From the NCBI RefSeq assembly GCF_001941845.1, contig NZ_CP018870.1, positions 2,139,001-2,203,000 on the forward strand: 64,000 nucleotides of DNA, given 5' to 3'. The notes under the pieces are model-generated. The model saw nothing but the letters and a program-made list of their open reading frames with translations. It was not told where the DNA came from and ran no database searches. Below are positions 33,760-42,051 of the stretch, piece after piece (within the stretch, counting starts at the first letter, position 1; each line of letters opens with the position of its first letter). A program made the translations under genes and the position numbers. The DNA comes from Streptomyces sp. TN58 (lineage in GTDB: Bacteria > Actinomycetota > Actinomycetes > Streptomycetales > Streptomycetaceae).

Positions 33760-34608
33760 TCAGCCCTTGGTGGCGCCTGCCGTCATCCCGGCGACGAGGT
33801 GACGCTGGGCGAATACGAAGAAGATCGCCGCGGGGATGGCGATGAGGACCGAGGCGGCGCTCATGGCACCCCAGTTGGAGGTGTACTGGGTGACGAAGGT
33901 CTGCAGGCCGCCGGCCAGGGTGAGGTTCTCCTCGCCGACCATGAAGGCGGAGGCGTACGCGACCTCGCCCCAGGCGGTGATGAAGGCGTAGAAGCCGGTG
34001 ACGGCGAGGCCGGGCTTGGCGAGCGGGAGGATCAGCCGCCAGAAGGTGCCGAAGGGGTTGAGTCCGTCGACCCGGCCGGATTCGTCGATCTCGACGGGGA
34101 TGGTGTCGAAGAAGCCCTTCATCATCCATGCGCAGAACGGCACGGCGATGGTGAGGTAGGTGATGATCAGGCCGACGGGCTGGTTGAGCAGCCCGAGCTG
34201 TCCCATCAGGTTGTAGAGCGGGACGATCAGGATGGCCATGGGGAACATCTGCGTGATGAGCAGGGTCCACATGAGCGGCTTCATGCCGGGGAACTTGAAT
34301 CGGCTGACCGCGTATCCGGTGGTGGCGGCGATGAAGACACCGAGGACGGTGGTGACGCCGGCGACCAGGACGGAGTTGAGGAACCAGTCGAGGAAGTGGC
34401 TCGACTCCAGCAGGTACGTGTAGTTGCCGAGCGTGGGTTCCTTGACGAAGTCCGTGGTGATCGCGTGCTGCGCGGGCTTGAGCGAGGTCAGCAGGATCCA
34501 CAGGACCGGGAAGACGGCGACGACGGACGCGACGACGAGGGTCGCGTGCAGGCCGACGGAGGCGAGCGGGGAACGGCTGCCCCGGGTACGCGTGCTGGTC
34601 ATGGTCAC
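33760..34608 (-). CDS. malG: maltose/maltodextrin ABC transporter permease
   Basis: A 282-residue MalG-type permease with six membrane spans and the EAA loop (EIDESGRVDGLNPFGTF, about residues 185-201) that contacts the ATPase. GTG 34608 overlaps the malF stop (GTGA) and has GGAGAGG upstream; ATG 34602 is the alternative. It forms the membrane channel with MalF. No ATPase gene is present here, so a shared MsiK-type ATPase encoded elsewhere is expected, as in other Streptomyces sugar importers. Confidence 0.93.
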   Translation of the reverse strand: MTMTSTRTRGSRSPLASVGLHATLVVASVVAVFPVLWILLTSLKPAQHAITTDFVKEPTLGNYTYLLESSHFLDWFLNSVLVAGVTTVLGVFIAATTGYAVSRFKFPGMKPLMWTLLITQMFPMAILIVPLYNLMGQLGLLNQPVGLIITYLTIAVPFCAWMMKGFFDTIPVEIDESGRVDGLNPFGTFWRLILPLAKPGLAVTGFYAFITAWGEVAYASAFMVGEENLTLAGGLQTFVTQYTSNWGAMSAASVLIAIPAAIFFVFAQRHLVAGMTAGATKG

Positions 34609-35669
34609 CACACCTCTCCCTGCTTGCGCAGCGAGCGCCGGTAGACCAGCGCGAACATCATGAGCAGCAGGAGGATCAGGACGCCCCACGTCGCGGAGAC
34701 GGCGAAGTCGCGCGGGCTCGTGATGAAGGCCTCCCGGAAGGCCTGGGTCACCAGGATCTCCGTGGAGTCTCCCGGTCCGCCGCGGGTGAGCAGGAAGATC
34801 ACCGGGAACATGTTGAAGGTCCAGATGGTGGAGAGCAGGATCACGGTCATGCTCACCGTGCGCAGTCCGGGCAGGGTGATGTGCCGGAAGCGCTGCCAGG
34901 CGGTGGCGCCGTCCATCTCGGCGGCCTCGTAGAGCTCGCCGGGGATGGACTGCAGGCCGCCGAGGAGGGCGACCATCATGAAGGGGATGCCCAGCCAGAC
35001 GTTGACGGCGATGACCGAGAACTTGGCCCAGGTCGGGTCGTCGAGCCACGGCACGGCTGCGATGCCGCCGCCGTCGAGGACCTTGTTGAGGATGCCGTTG
35101 TCGCGGTTGAAGAGGAACCGCCAGGCGAAGACGGAGACGAAGCCGGGCACGGCCCAGGGCAGGATGAGCGCCATGCGGTAGGCGGCGCGGCCCCGGAACT
35201 GCCGGTTCAGCATGTTGGCGAGGGTCAGTCCGAGCACGAACGTGATGGACACGCACGCGACGGTCCAGACCACCGTCCACACCAGCCGCTGCAGGAACAC
35301 CGGGTCGCCGAGCACCGCCGCGTAGTTGTCGAGTCCGATGAACTCGTACGTGGCGTCGATGTGGCGGGCGCCGATGTCACGGGCGACGTTGCGCTCGTTG
35401 GCGTCGGTCAGCGAGAGGTAGATGCCGCGGACGAGCGGCCAGCCGATGATCACGCCGAGGACGAGCACGACCGGGGCGATCATGGCCCAGGCGTACCAGT
35501 GGGTGGCGAGGGCGCGCCTCAGGCCACCGCTGTTACGGGTGTTCCCCGTCTTCCCTGTGTTCCCTGTGTTCCCGCTGTCAGTCCAGCGGCTCCGGCCGCG
35601 GACGGCGGAGTCGTTCCCGACTCCGCCGGCCGCGGCCTTCACCACCGACTGGCTGGTGTCAGCAGCCAT
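34605..35669 (-). CDS. malF: maltose/maltodextrin ABC transporter permease
   Basis: A 354-residue MalF-type permease. The EAA motif is YEAAEMDGATAWQRFRHITLP near residue 266 and six spans are evident from about residue 62. The first 50 residues are a cytoplasmic tail containing a tandem NTG repeat (NTGNTGKTGNTRN), encoded by 9-bp units at about 35535-35575. It starts 7 nt after the malE stop and overlaps malG. Confidence 0.94.
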   Translation of the reverse strand: MAADTSQSVVKAAAGGVGNDSAVRGRSRWTDSGNTGNTGKTGNTRNSGGLRRALATHWYAWAMIAPVVLVLGVIIGWPLVRGIYLSLTDANERNVARDIGARHIDATYEFIGLDNYAAVLGDPVFLQRLVWTVVWTVACVSITFVLGLTLANMLNRQFRGRAAYRMALILPWAVPGFVSVFAWRFLFNRDNGILNKVLDGGGIAAVPWLDDPTWAKFSVIAVNVWLGIPFMMVALLGGLQSIPGELYEAAEMDGATAWQRFRHITLPGLRTVSMTVILLSTIWTFNMFPVIFLLTRGGPGDSTEILVTQAFREAFITSPRDFAVSATWGVLILLLLMMFALVYRRSLRKQGEVW

Positions 35670-35676
35670 CGTTTCG

Positions 35677-36948
35677 TTACTTCCAGCCCTTGAGGATCTT
35701 GCGGAACTCGATGCCGGCCGCCTTGGCCGCGTCCTCCGGGCTCGACGCCCCGGTGATCGCCTTGGTGTATTCGACCTTCAGCGGCTCGAAGAGGGAGCCG
35801 TTCTCCGGGATCCAGGCGCGCTCGACGGCCTTGTCCACGGCCGGCTTGAAGAACTGGACCATCTCGCTGCTCTTGACGTCCGGCTGCTCGTAGGCGGCGG
35901 TACGGGTCGGCAGCAGGCTCAGCTCCTTGGCGGACTGGACCTGGACCTCCTGGGAGGTCATGTACTCGACGAAGGCGTGCGCTGCGGCGCGGTTCTTCGA
36001 GCCGGCGTAGACGCCGAGGTCGTGGCCGCCCTGCGGGGCGCCGGCCTTGGCCGAGCCGGCCGGGACGGCGGCGATGCCGAGGTTGGCCTTGTCCTTGAAC
36101 TGGTCGCCGGCGTAGGTGTCGGCGACGGCCCACGGACCGTTGATCATCATGGCGGCCTCGCCGGTCTTGAAGGCCGTCTGCATGTTGGCGTAGCCGTCGG
36201 TGGCGTTGGTGACCGCCGCACCGGAGGCGACCAGGTCGCGGGCGGTCTTGAAGGCCTTGACGCCGGCCTCGTTGTCGACGGTGACCGTCTTGTTCTTCGC
36301 GTCGACGAGGTCGCCGCCCTCGCCGTAGATCAGCGGGAGGAACCAGTAGGAGTCGTCGCCGCGCAGGTAGAGGGCGGCCTTGCCGGTCTTGGCCTTGATG
36401 GCCTCGGCGGCCGTCTTCAGCTCCGCCAGCGTCTTGGGGGGCTCGACGCCGGCGTCGGCGAGCATCTTCTTGTTGTAGAAGAGGCCGAGGGTGTCGATGA
36501 CCTGCGGCACGGCGTAGGTCTTGCCCTCGTACTTGCCGCTGGCCGCGGCCTGCGGCAGGAACTCGGCGTCGACCTTCTTCGCCATGTCCGCCGGGACCTC
36601 GTCGAGGTAGCCGAGGGAGGCGAAGTCCGCGACCCAGCCGACGTCGGCGCGGATCACGTCAGGCGCGTCGGAGCCGCTGCTGAAGGCGTTCTTGACCTTG
36701 TTCTGCGCGTCACCGTACGGGACGTTGACGTACTTGACGGTCACCTTCGGGTGCTTCGCGGTGAACGCCTCGGCGATCTTCTGGAAGCTCGCCTTCTCGG
36801 CGTCGTTCGCGGTGTCCCACCACGTGACCGTGCCCGAAAGCTCGCCACCGGCGTCGGTCCCGCCGTCGCCCTTGTCGTCACCGCCGCAAGCCGTCGCCGC
36901 GAGCGCCAGGGCCGCGACCAGCGCGGTGGCCGCTATGCCACGCCGCAT
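35677..36948 (-). CDS. malE: maltose/maltodextrin-binding lipoprotein
   Basis: A 423-residue solute-binding lipoprotein. The signal peptide ends LAATAC (lipobox Cys about residue 21), followed by GGDDKGDGG and a two-lobe binding domain (TVTWWDTAND, MINGPWAV, RAWIPENGSLF). It captures maltodextrins outside the cell for MalFG. GAAGGAG precedes ATG 36948. First gene of malE-malF-malG-aglA-lacI. A LacI-type operator lies 85-105 nt upstream. Confidence 0.95.
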   Translation of the reverse strand: MRRGIAATALVAALALAATACGGDDKGDGGTDAGGELSGTVTWWDTANDAEKASFQKIAEAFTAKHPKVTVKYVNVPYGDAQNKVKNAFSSGSDAPDVIRADVGWVADFASLGYLDEVPADMAKKVDAEFLPQAAASGKYEGKTYAVPQVIDTLGLFYNKKMLADAGVEPPKTLAELKTAAEAIKAKTGKAALYLRGDDSYWFLPLIYGEGGDLVDAKNKTVTVDNEAGVKAFKTARDLVASGAAVTNATDGYANMQTAFKTGEAAMMINGPWAVADTYAGDQFKDKANLGIAAVPAGSAKAGAPQGGHDLGVYAGSKNRAAAHAFVEYMTSQEVQVQSAKELSLLPTRTAAYEQPDVKSSEMVQFFKPAVDKAVERAWIPENGSLFEPLKVEYTKAITGASSPEDAAKAAGIEFRKILKGWK

Positions 36949-37032
36949 ATGAACTCCTTCGATGATCCCGGCCGCGCCCTCGCGGTCCCGAGTTGCCAGG
37001 AACGTAACAAGACTGAAAGACGACCGAAAGGG

Positions 37033-37053
37033 CTTGCGCAAACTTTCTGCAAG
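37033..37053. promoter_or_regulatory. MalR-type operator before malE
   Basis: CTTGCGCAAACT followed by TTCTGCAAG, an imperfect inverted repeat of CTTGC(A/G) half-sites. The first 12 bases are identical to the amylase operator on the other strand. It is in the 222-bp divergent region between malE and the second alpha-glucosidase gene. Confidence 0.75.
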
Positions 37054-37170
37054 CGGAGGGGATCGTTACATCCGTGTGTCCGTACGGTTGCCGCCCCTTG
37101 CTGTTAGTTCGAGTCACCTTCGACTGTCCGGGCCCGCAACCAGGGGGCATGTCGCCGCGTTGACCCCGTT

Positions 37171-39285
37171 ATGACCCACGAGTCGACGGCCGTCGGCCTT
37201 GCAAGCGCTTACAGCAACGCGACGACTGCGAGCGGTGACTGGTGGCGCGATGCCGTCATCTACCAGGTGTACGTGCGCTCCTTCGCCGACAGCGACGGCG
37301 ACGGGATCGGCGACCTGCGCGGCGTCCGCTCCCGCCTCCCCCACCTCGCCCGTCTCGGGGTGGACGCCGTGTGGCTCACCCCGTTCTACGTCTCCCCGCA
37401 AGCGGACGGCGGCTACGACGTCGCCGACTACCGGGCCGTCGACCCGCTCTTCGGCGACCTCGCCGACGCCGACGAGCTCGTCCGCGCCGCGCACGGGCTG
37501 GGGCTGCGGATCATCGTGGACGTGGTGCCGAACCACACCTCCGAGCAGCACCCGTGGTTCCGGGCCGCGCTCGCCGGGGAGCCCGGAGCCCGGGAGCGCT
37601 ACCTCTTCCGCCCCGGGCGGGGTGCGGACGGCGGCCTCCCGCCGAACGACTGGGAGTCGGTGTTCGGCGGCCCGGCCTGGACCCGCGTCGCGGACGGCGA
37701 GTGGTACCTGCACCTCTTCGCGCCCGAGCAGCCGGACCTCGACTGGACGCACCCGGAGGTCAGGACGGAGTTCGACTCGGTCCTCCGCTTCTGGCTCGAC
37801 CTGGGCGTGGACGGCTTCCGCGTCGACGTCGCCCACGGCATGGTCAAGGCCGACGGCCTGCCGGACATCGGTCGCGGCGCCCAGGCCACGCTGATCGGCA
37901 CCGAGCCGCTGCCGTTCTTCGACCAGGACGGGGTCCACGAGATCCACCGCTCGTGGCGCCGGCTCCTCGACTCGTACGAGGGCCAGCGCATCGGGGTCGC
38001 CGAGGCGTGGGCCCCGTCCTCGGAGCGGCTCGCCCTGTACGTGCGCCCGGACGAGCTGCACCAGGCCTTCAACTTCCGCTTCCTGAACTGCCCGTGGGAC
38101 GCGCCGGCGATGCGGACCGTGATCGACGAGTCCCTGGCCGCCACCACCTCGGTCGGCGCCCCGACCACGTGGGTGCTGTCCAACCACGACGTGGTCCGGC
38201 ACGTCACCCGCTACGGCGGCGGGGCGCAGGGCCTGTCCCGGGCCCGGGCGGCGGCCATGCTGATGCTGGCCCTGCCCGGCTCGGCCTACCTCTACCAGGG
38301 CGAGGAACTGGGCCTCCCGGAGGTCACCGCCCTCCCCCCGGAGTCCCGCCAGGACCCGGCCTTCCGCCGCGTCCGCCGCCCACAGCTCCCCGTACCGGTA
38401 CCGGCGTCCCCCAACCCGGTCCCCGACCCACGACCCGCCCCGGAGGCGACCGGCCGAGCCCGACCGGAGGCCGAAGCCGAAGCCGGGGCCGGGGCCGGGC
38501 TCGCGCCCGGAACGCAGGCCGCGCCGCAGGCGCCCCAGTCCCCCCGACCGGAGGCCGGAACCGGGGCCGGGCCGCAGGCCCGAGCCGGCTGCCGGGCGAA
38601 GCCCGGGTACGGGGCCGGGGCCGTCCCCGATCCGCAGACCGCGCCGGAGGCGGACGGGCGAGCCAGGCCGGAGGCCGCAACGGCCGGTCGGCCGCAGGCC
38701 ACCCTGCACATCACCCCGCCTGCAGCCGACCTCACCCGGCCGGAGGCCGAAGCCGGGGCCGGGCCGCAGGCCCGAGCCGGCTGCCGGGCGGAGCCCGGGT
38801 ACGGGGCCGGGGCCGTCCCCGATCCGCAGACCGCGCCGGAGGCGGACGGGCAGGACGGGCTGCGCGACGGCTGTCGCGTACCCGTCCCGTGGGCGGGGGC
38901 GGAGCCCCCGTACGGTTTCGGGCCCGCCGGCAGCTGGCTGCCGCAGCCGCCCGAGTGGGCCGGCCTCAGCGTCGCCGCCCAGACCGGCGACCCCCACTCC
39001 ACGCTGGAGCTCTACCGCGCCGCCCTCGAACTGCGCCGCGCCCTCCCCGGCCTGGGCGCCCCCGAGGCCGGCGGGCCGGCCGACCCCCGCGGGATGCGCT
39101 GGCTCCCCGCCCCCGACGGAGTCCTCCTCTTCACCCGCCCCGGCTTCGCCTGCACCCTCAACACCCGCCCCGACCCCGTCGAACTGCCCGCGCCCGGCCG
39201 CCCCGTACTCTCCAGCGCCCCCGTGGAAACGGACGGCCGCACCGTCCGCCTGCCCCCTGACTCCTGCACCTGGTGGACCCCGTGA
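37171..39285 (+). CDS. second alpha-glucosidase, with a repeat-rich internal insertion
   Basis: A 704-residue GH13 paralogue of AglA with catalytic D219, E278 and D340 (GFRVDVAHG, GVAEAW, SNHDVVRH). It differs by an insert of about 159 residues (about residues 401-560) between DPAFRR and GQDGLRDGC, where AglA has only a few residues; without it the length would be about 545 against 549. The insert is Ala/Gly/Pro/Glu-rich and built from duplicated DNA (38548-38850). All catalytic residues lie before the insert, so activity may survive. ATG 37171 is the only early in-frame start; a LacI-type operator lies in codons 10-15. Confidence 0.9.
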   Translation: MTHESTAVGLASAYSNATTASGDWWRDAVIYQVYVRSFADSDGDGIGDLRGVRSRLPHLARLGVDAVWLTPFYVSPQADGGYDVADYRAVDPLFGDLADADELVRAAHGLGLRIIVDVVPNHTSEQHPWFRAALAGEPGARERYLFRPGRGADGGLPPNDWESVFGGPAWTRVADGEWYLHLFAPEQPDLDWTHPEVRTEFDSVLRFWLDLGVDGFRVDVAHGMVKADGLPDIGRGAQATLIGTEPLPFFDQDGVHEIHRSWRRLLDSYEGQRIGVAEAWAPSSERLALYVRPDELHQAFNFRFLNCPWDAPAMRTVIDESLAATTSVGAPTTWVLSNHDVVRHVTRYGGGAQGLSRARAAAMLMLALPGSAYLYQGEELGLPEVTALPPESRQDPAFRRVRRPQLPVPVPASPNPVPDPRPAPEATGRARPEAEAEAGAGAGLAPGTQAAPQAPQSPRPEAGTGAGPQARAGCRAKPGYGAGAVPDPQTAPEADGRARPEAATAGRPQATLHITPPAADLTRPEAEAGAGPQARAGCRAEPGYGAGAVPDPQTAPEADGQDGLRDGCRVPVPWAGAEPPYGFGPAGSWLPQPPEWAGLSVAAQTGDPHSTLELYRAALELRRALPGLGAPEAGGPADPRGMRWLPAPDGVLLFTRPGFACTLNTRPDPVELPAPGRPVLSSAPVETDGRTVRLPPDSCTWWTP
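37199..37214. promoter_or_regulatory. LacI-type operator within the first codons of the second alpha-glucosidase
   Basis: TTGCAAGC then GCTTACAG is a near-perfect LacI-family palindrome centred on the CpG step. Being about 30 nt inside the gene, it could act as a roadblock for polymerase. With the sites before malE and amylase it makes three candidate MalR sites in this block. Confidence 0.65.
38548..38850 (+). repeat. direct repeat inside the second alpha-glucosidase gene
   Basis: Two 111-bp copies (38548-38658 and 38740-38850) differ at only about three positions and are offset by 192 bp, a multiple of three, so frame is kept. A degenerate third start (GACCGGAGGCCGAAGCC) lies near 38462. 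CGGAGGCC and GGGCCGCAGGCC recur as short words throughout. The block ends exactly where similarity to AglA resumes. Confidence 0.85.
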
Positions 39286-39395
39286 CGGCCCCGCCCCGCC
39301 CCCGCCGCACCTCACCCGGCCCCGTACGGAGACCCGTACGCAAATCCGGACGTCTCACTCTCCGCACCCAGGTTCCTACGTGACACGGCGACCGG

Positions 39396-39401
39396 TAGAG
39401 T
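39396..39401 (+). promoter_or_regulatory. -10 box of leaderless malR
   Basis: TAGAGT lies 8 nt before the GTG at 39410 and no ribosome site precedes that start, which fits a leaderless transcript. No clear MalR operator is seen here. Confidence 0.5.
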
Positions 39402-39409
39402 CCAATCCC

Positions 39410-40450
39410 GTGACCGCACGGCTAGCCGACATCGCAGCCCAGGCGGGGGTCAGCGAAGCCACAGTCAGCCGCGTGCTCAACGGCAAGCCCGGTGTGGCCG
39501 CGGGCACCCGCGAGTCCGTGCTGGCCGCGCTCGACGTCCTCGGCTACGAGCGCCCCGTGCGGCTGCGCCAGCGCAGCGCCGGTCTCGTCGGACTGATCAC
39601 GCCCGAGCTGGACAACCCCATCTTCCCCGCGCTCGCCCAGGTCATCGGCCAGGCGCTGACCCGCCAGGGGTACACCCCCGTGCTGGCCACGCAGACGCCC
39701 GGCGGGTCCACCGAGGACGAGCTGACCGAGATGCTGGTCGACCGCGGGGTCTCCGGGATCATCTTCGTCTCCGGCCTGCACGCCGACACCACGGCCGACA
39801 TGGGCCGATACGACCAACTCCGCGGACAGGGCGTCCCCTACGTCCTGATCAACGGCTTCTCCGACAAGGTGCAGGCCCCCTTCGTCTCCCCGGACGACCG
39901 CGCCGCGATGCACCTCGCCGTCACCCACCTCGCCGCCCTCGGCCACACCCGGATCGGCCTCGCGGTCGGACCGAAGCGGTTCGTGCCGGTCCTGCGCAAG
40001 ATCGAGGGCTTCCGCGCCGGGATGAAGGAACGCCTCGGACTCGACGAGGCGGAGACCGAGGAGCTGATCCAGCACTCCCTCTACTCCCTCGAAGGCGGCC
40101 AGGCCGCCGCGTCCGCGCTGATCGCGCGCGGCTGCACGGCGGTGGTGTGCGCGAGCGACATGATGGCGCTCGGCGCGATCCGCGCCGCCCGCCAGCAGGG
40201 GCTGCGGGTGCCGCAGGACGTGTCGGTGGTCGGCTTCGACGACTCCCCCCTCATAGCGTTCACCGATCCGCCGCTGACCACCATCCGCCAGCCCGTGCAG
40301 GCGATGGGGCAGGCGGCGGTACGGACCCTGCTGGAGGAGATCGGCGGTACGCCGGCCCCGCACAGTGAGTTCGTGTTCCTGCCGGAACTGGTGGTGCGCG
40401 GCTCCACGGCGTCGGGCCCCGGGCAGCGCCGCAACCCCGGTCGTACCTGA
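39410..40450 (+). CDS. malR: maltose operon repressor, LacI family
   Basis: A 346-residue repressor starting VTARLADIAAQAGVSEATVS (helix-turn-helix about residues 5-25), with the RVLNGKPGV hinge-side motif and a sugar-binding domain (VVCASDMMALGAIRA, VVGFDDSPLIAFTDPP). The sequence agrees with Streptomyces MalR/Reg1 as I recall it. GTG 39410 is chosen over 39380 for that N-terminus and the -10 box. It should bind the CTTGC-type operators before amylase, malE and the second glucosidase, released by maltose or maltodextrins. Three 11-bp repeats (GTCGGACCTGC-type, 40451-40480) follow the stop. Confidence 0.88.
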   Translation: MTARLADIAAQAGVSEATVSRVLNGKPGVAAGTRESVLAALDVLGYERPVRLRQRSAGLVGLITPELDNPIFPALAQVIGQALTRQGYTPVLATQTPGGSTEDELTEMLVDRGVSGIIFVSGLHADTTADMGRYDQLRGQGVPYVLINGFSDKVQAPFVSPDDRAAMHLAVTHLAALGHTRIGLAVGPKRFVPVLRKIEGFRAGMKERLGLDEAETEELIQHSLYSLEGGQAAASALIARGCTAVVCASDMMALGAIRAARQQGLRVPQDVSVVGFDDSPLIAFTDPPLTTIRQPVQAMGQAAVRTLLEEIGGTPAPHSEFVFLPELVVRGSTASGPGQRRNPGRT

Positions 40451-40546
40451 GTCGGACCTGCGTCGGACCTGAGTCGGACCGGCTGCGCCGAAGACCGTAC
40501 CCACGGATGATCGGAGGCGCGGGCTCATCTGGCAGACTCTCTCCCC

Positions 40547-41437
40547 ATGGGTGAACCGAGCGTGAAGACACTGGAAACCCGGACGGACGTCTCCTCACCC
40601 GAAGTGGTCGAGCCCGAGACCCGCCCGGCGTCCGAGCGCGCCCTGCTCGCCCGGCTGCGCGTCCCGCGCCGGCCGCGGATCTGGTTCGAGATCCTGCTGA
40701 TCGCGGTCAGCTACTGGATCTACTCCCTGATCCGCAACGCGGTGCCCGAGCAGAAGTCGATCGCCCTCGCGAACGCCGACTGGATCTGGGGGGTCGAGAA
40801 GACCCTCGGCATCGCCGTGGAGCAGTCGGTCAACCACGCCGTGAACTCCGTGACGTGGCTGATCGTGGGCATGAACTACTACTACGCCACGCTCCACTTC
40901 GTCGTGACCATCGGCGTGCTGGTGTGGATCTACCGCTTCCATCCCGGGCGGTACGCCGCCACGCGCCTGGTCCTCTTCGCCACCACCGGCGTCGCCCTGG
41001 TCGGCTACTACCTCTACCCGCTCGCGCCGCCCCGGCTGATGAACGGGCAGAACTTCATCGACACCGTGCTGGTCCACCACACCTGGGGTTCCATGGCCTC
41101 GGGCAACCTCAAGCACATGTCGAACCAGTACGCCGCGATGCCGTCCATGCACATAGGGTGGTCGCTGTGGTGCGGGCTGACGATCTTCGCGGTCGCCTCT
41201 GCCCCCTGGGCCCGGATCCTGGGCCTGCTCTACCCGACGGCGACCCTCGTCGTCATCGTGGCCACCGCCAACCACTTCTGGCTCGACGCCGTCGGCGGCA
41301 TGATCTGCCTGGCCTTCGGCTACACCGTCTCGCGCACCTGGTACGGCTCGATGCCGCACCGCCTGCCCCGCCACCCCGAGCACACGGGCCCGCACCCCGC
41401 GGCGCAGGCGCTGAACCGCTTCCGCACGCGCAGCTAG
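40547..41437 (+). CDS. PAP2-superfamily membrane phosphatase/transferase
   Basis: A 296-residue membrane protein with six spans. The three lipid-phosphatase motifs are visible in variant form: YPLAPPRLM near residue 156, MPSMHIGW near residue 200 and TANHFWLDAVGG near residue 240 (two catalytic His and the Asp). The MPSMH form is that of the inositol phosphorylceramide synthase-like group of PAP2 proteins. Acts on a lipid phosphate at the membrane; substrate unknown. CAGACT just upstream could be a -10 for a leaderless start. Confidence 0.88.
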   Translation: MGEPSVKTLETRTDVSSPEVVEPETRPASERALLARLRVPRRPRIWFEILLIAVSYWIYSLIRNAVPEQKSIALANADWIWGVEKTLGIAVEQSVNHAVNSVTWLIVGMNYYYATLHFVVTIGVLVWIYRFHPGRYAATRLVLFATTGVALVGYYLYPLAPPRLMNGQNFIDTVLVHHTWGSMASGNLKHMSNQYAAMPSMHIGWSLWCGLTIFAVASAPWARILGLLYPTATLVVIVATANHFWLDAVGGMICLAFGYTVSRTWYGSMPHRLPRHPEHTGPHPAAQALNRFRTRS

Positions 41438-41473
41438 TGCTGCGACCGTAAAGGTTTGCCGGGTCACGGCACG

Positions 41474-41579
41474 AGGGTCTGTATCGAGTCGCCCCGTGGA
41501 GCAAGGAGCGGCGTTCGGCTCGTGCGCCGAGGGTGCGTGCCGGGCATCGCGACGCCGCGGGCAACTCGATACAGACCCT
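41474..41579. mobile_element. MITE-like element with 16-bp perfect inverted ends
   Basis: AGGGTCTGTATCGAGT (41474-41489) is repeated in exact inverse at 41564-41579, enclosing 74 bp with no protein frame. A 16-bp stem with such a long loop is not a terminator. It lies right after the PAP2 gene, and its right end touches the stop codon of a truncated acetyltransferase gene. It looks like the non-coding remains or miniature form of an insertion sequence. No clear target duplication seen. Confidence 0.55.
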
Positions 41580-42030
41580 AGGACTGCCCGGGGCTCGTGC
41601 GCTCGTACTCGACCTGGGTCAGCGGCCGCCCGTCGCCGAAGTCGTAGGTGCGGGTGGCACCGCTCTCGGTGAAACCGGCCTTGGTGTAGAAACGCCGTGA
41701 CTGGTGCGTGTCGCGCAGCGTCCACAGGTGGGCCCGGGCGAACCCGGCACCCCGCAGGTCCTCCAGCGTTCCCCTCATGAGCGAGGCGGCGGCGCCGCTG
41801 CCCCAGCTGTCGGGGTGGCTGTAGAAGGACAGGATCTCGGCCTGGCCCGGCCTGGTCGACGACGCGCGGTAGACGGACATGGCCACGGGCCGGCCGTCCT
41901 CCCTCTCGACCAGCAGAATCGCGGAGTCCTGCTGCGCGAGCCGTGCGTGCCAGCGGGTACGCCTTCCGTCGGGGCGCGTCGTGACCAGCACGATCTCGTA
42001 CAACAACCCGGCCACGAGGGCCGACGCAAC
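41578..42030 (-). pseudogene. GNAT acetyltransferase, 5' end missing
   Basis: The last 145 or so codons read as a GNAT domain (ILSFYSHPDSWGSGAAASLM is motif A, THQSRRFYTKAGFTESG motif B), but the usual first 40-50 residues with the first beta strand are absent; upstream the frame turns into Ser/Gly repeats that are the shadow of the plus-strand gene. A GTG near 41999 could start a short product. The stop TAG overlaps the right end of the MITE-like element. Confidence 0.6.
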
Positions 42031-42051
42031 CGGGGAGCGGCCGCTCGCGCC

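Noticed and set aside
37199..37894. Alternative frame starting inside the second alpha-glucosidase
   Set aside because: Ser/Thr/Arg-rich shadow frame; the catalytic motifs are all in the 37171 frame.
38324..39002. Minus-strand frame opposite the repeat insertion coding for Gly/Arg repeats
   Set aside because: Arises only because GC-rich repeats are open in several frames; no start signal or domain.
41474..41579. Transcription terminator after the PAP2 gene
   Set aside because: The 16-bp arms enclose 74 bp, too long a loop for an intrinsic terminator; an inverted-end mobile remnant fits better.
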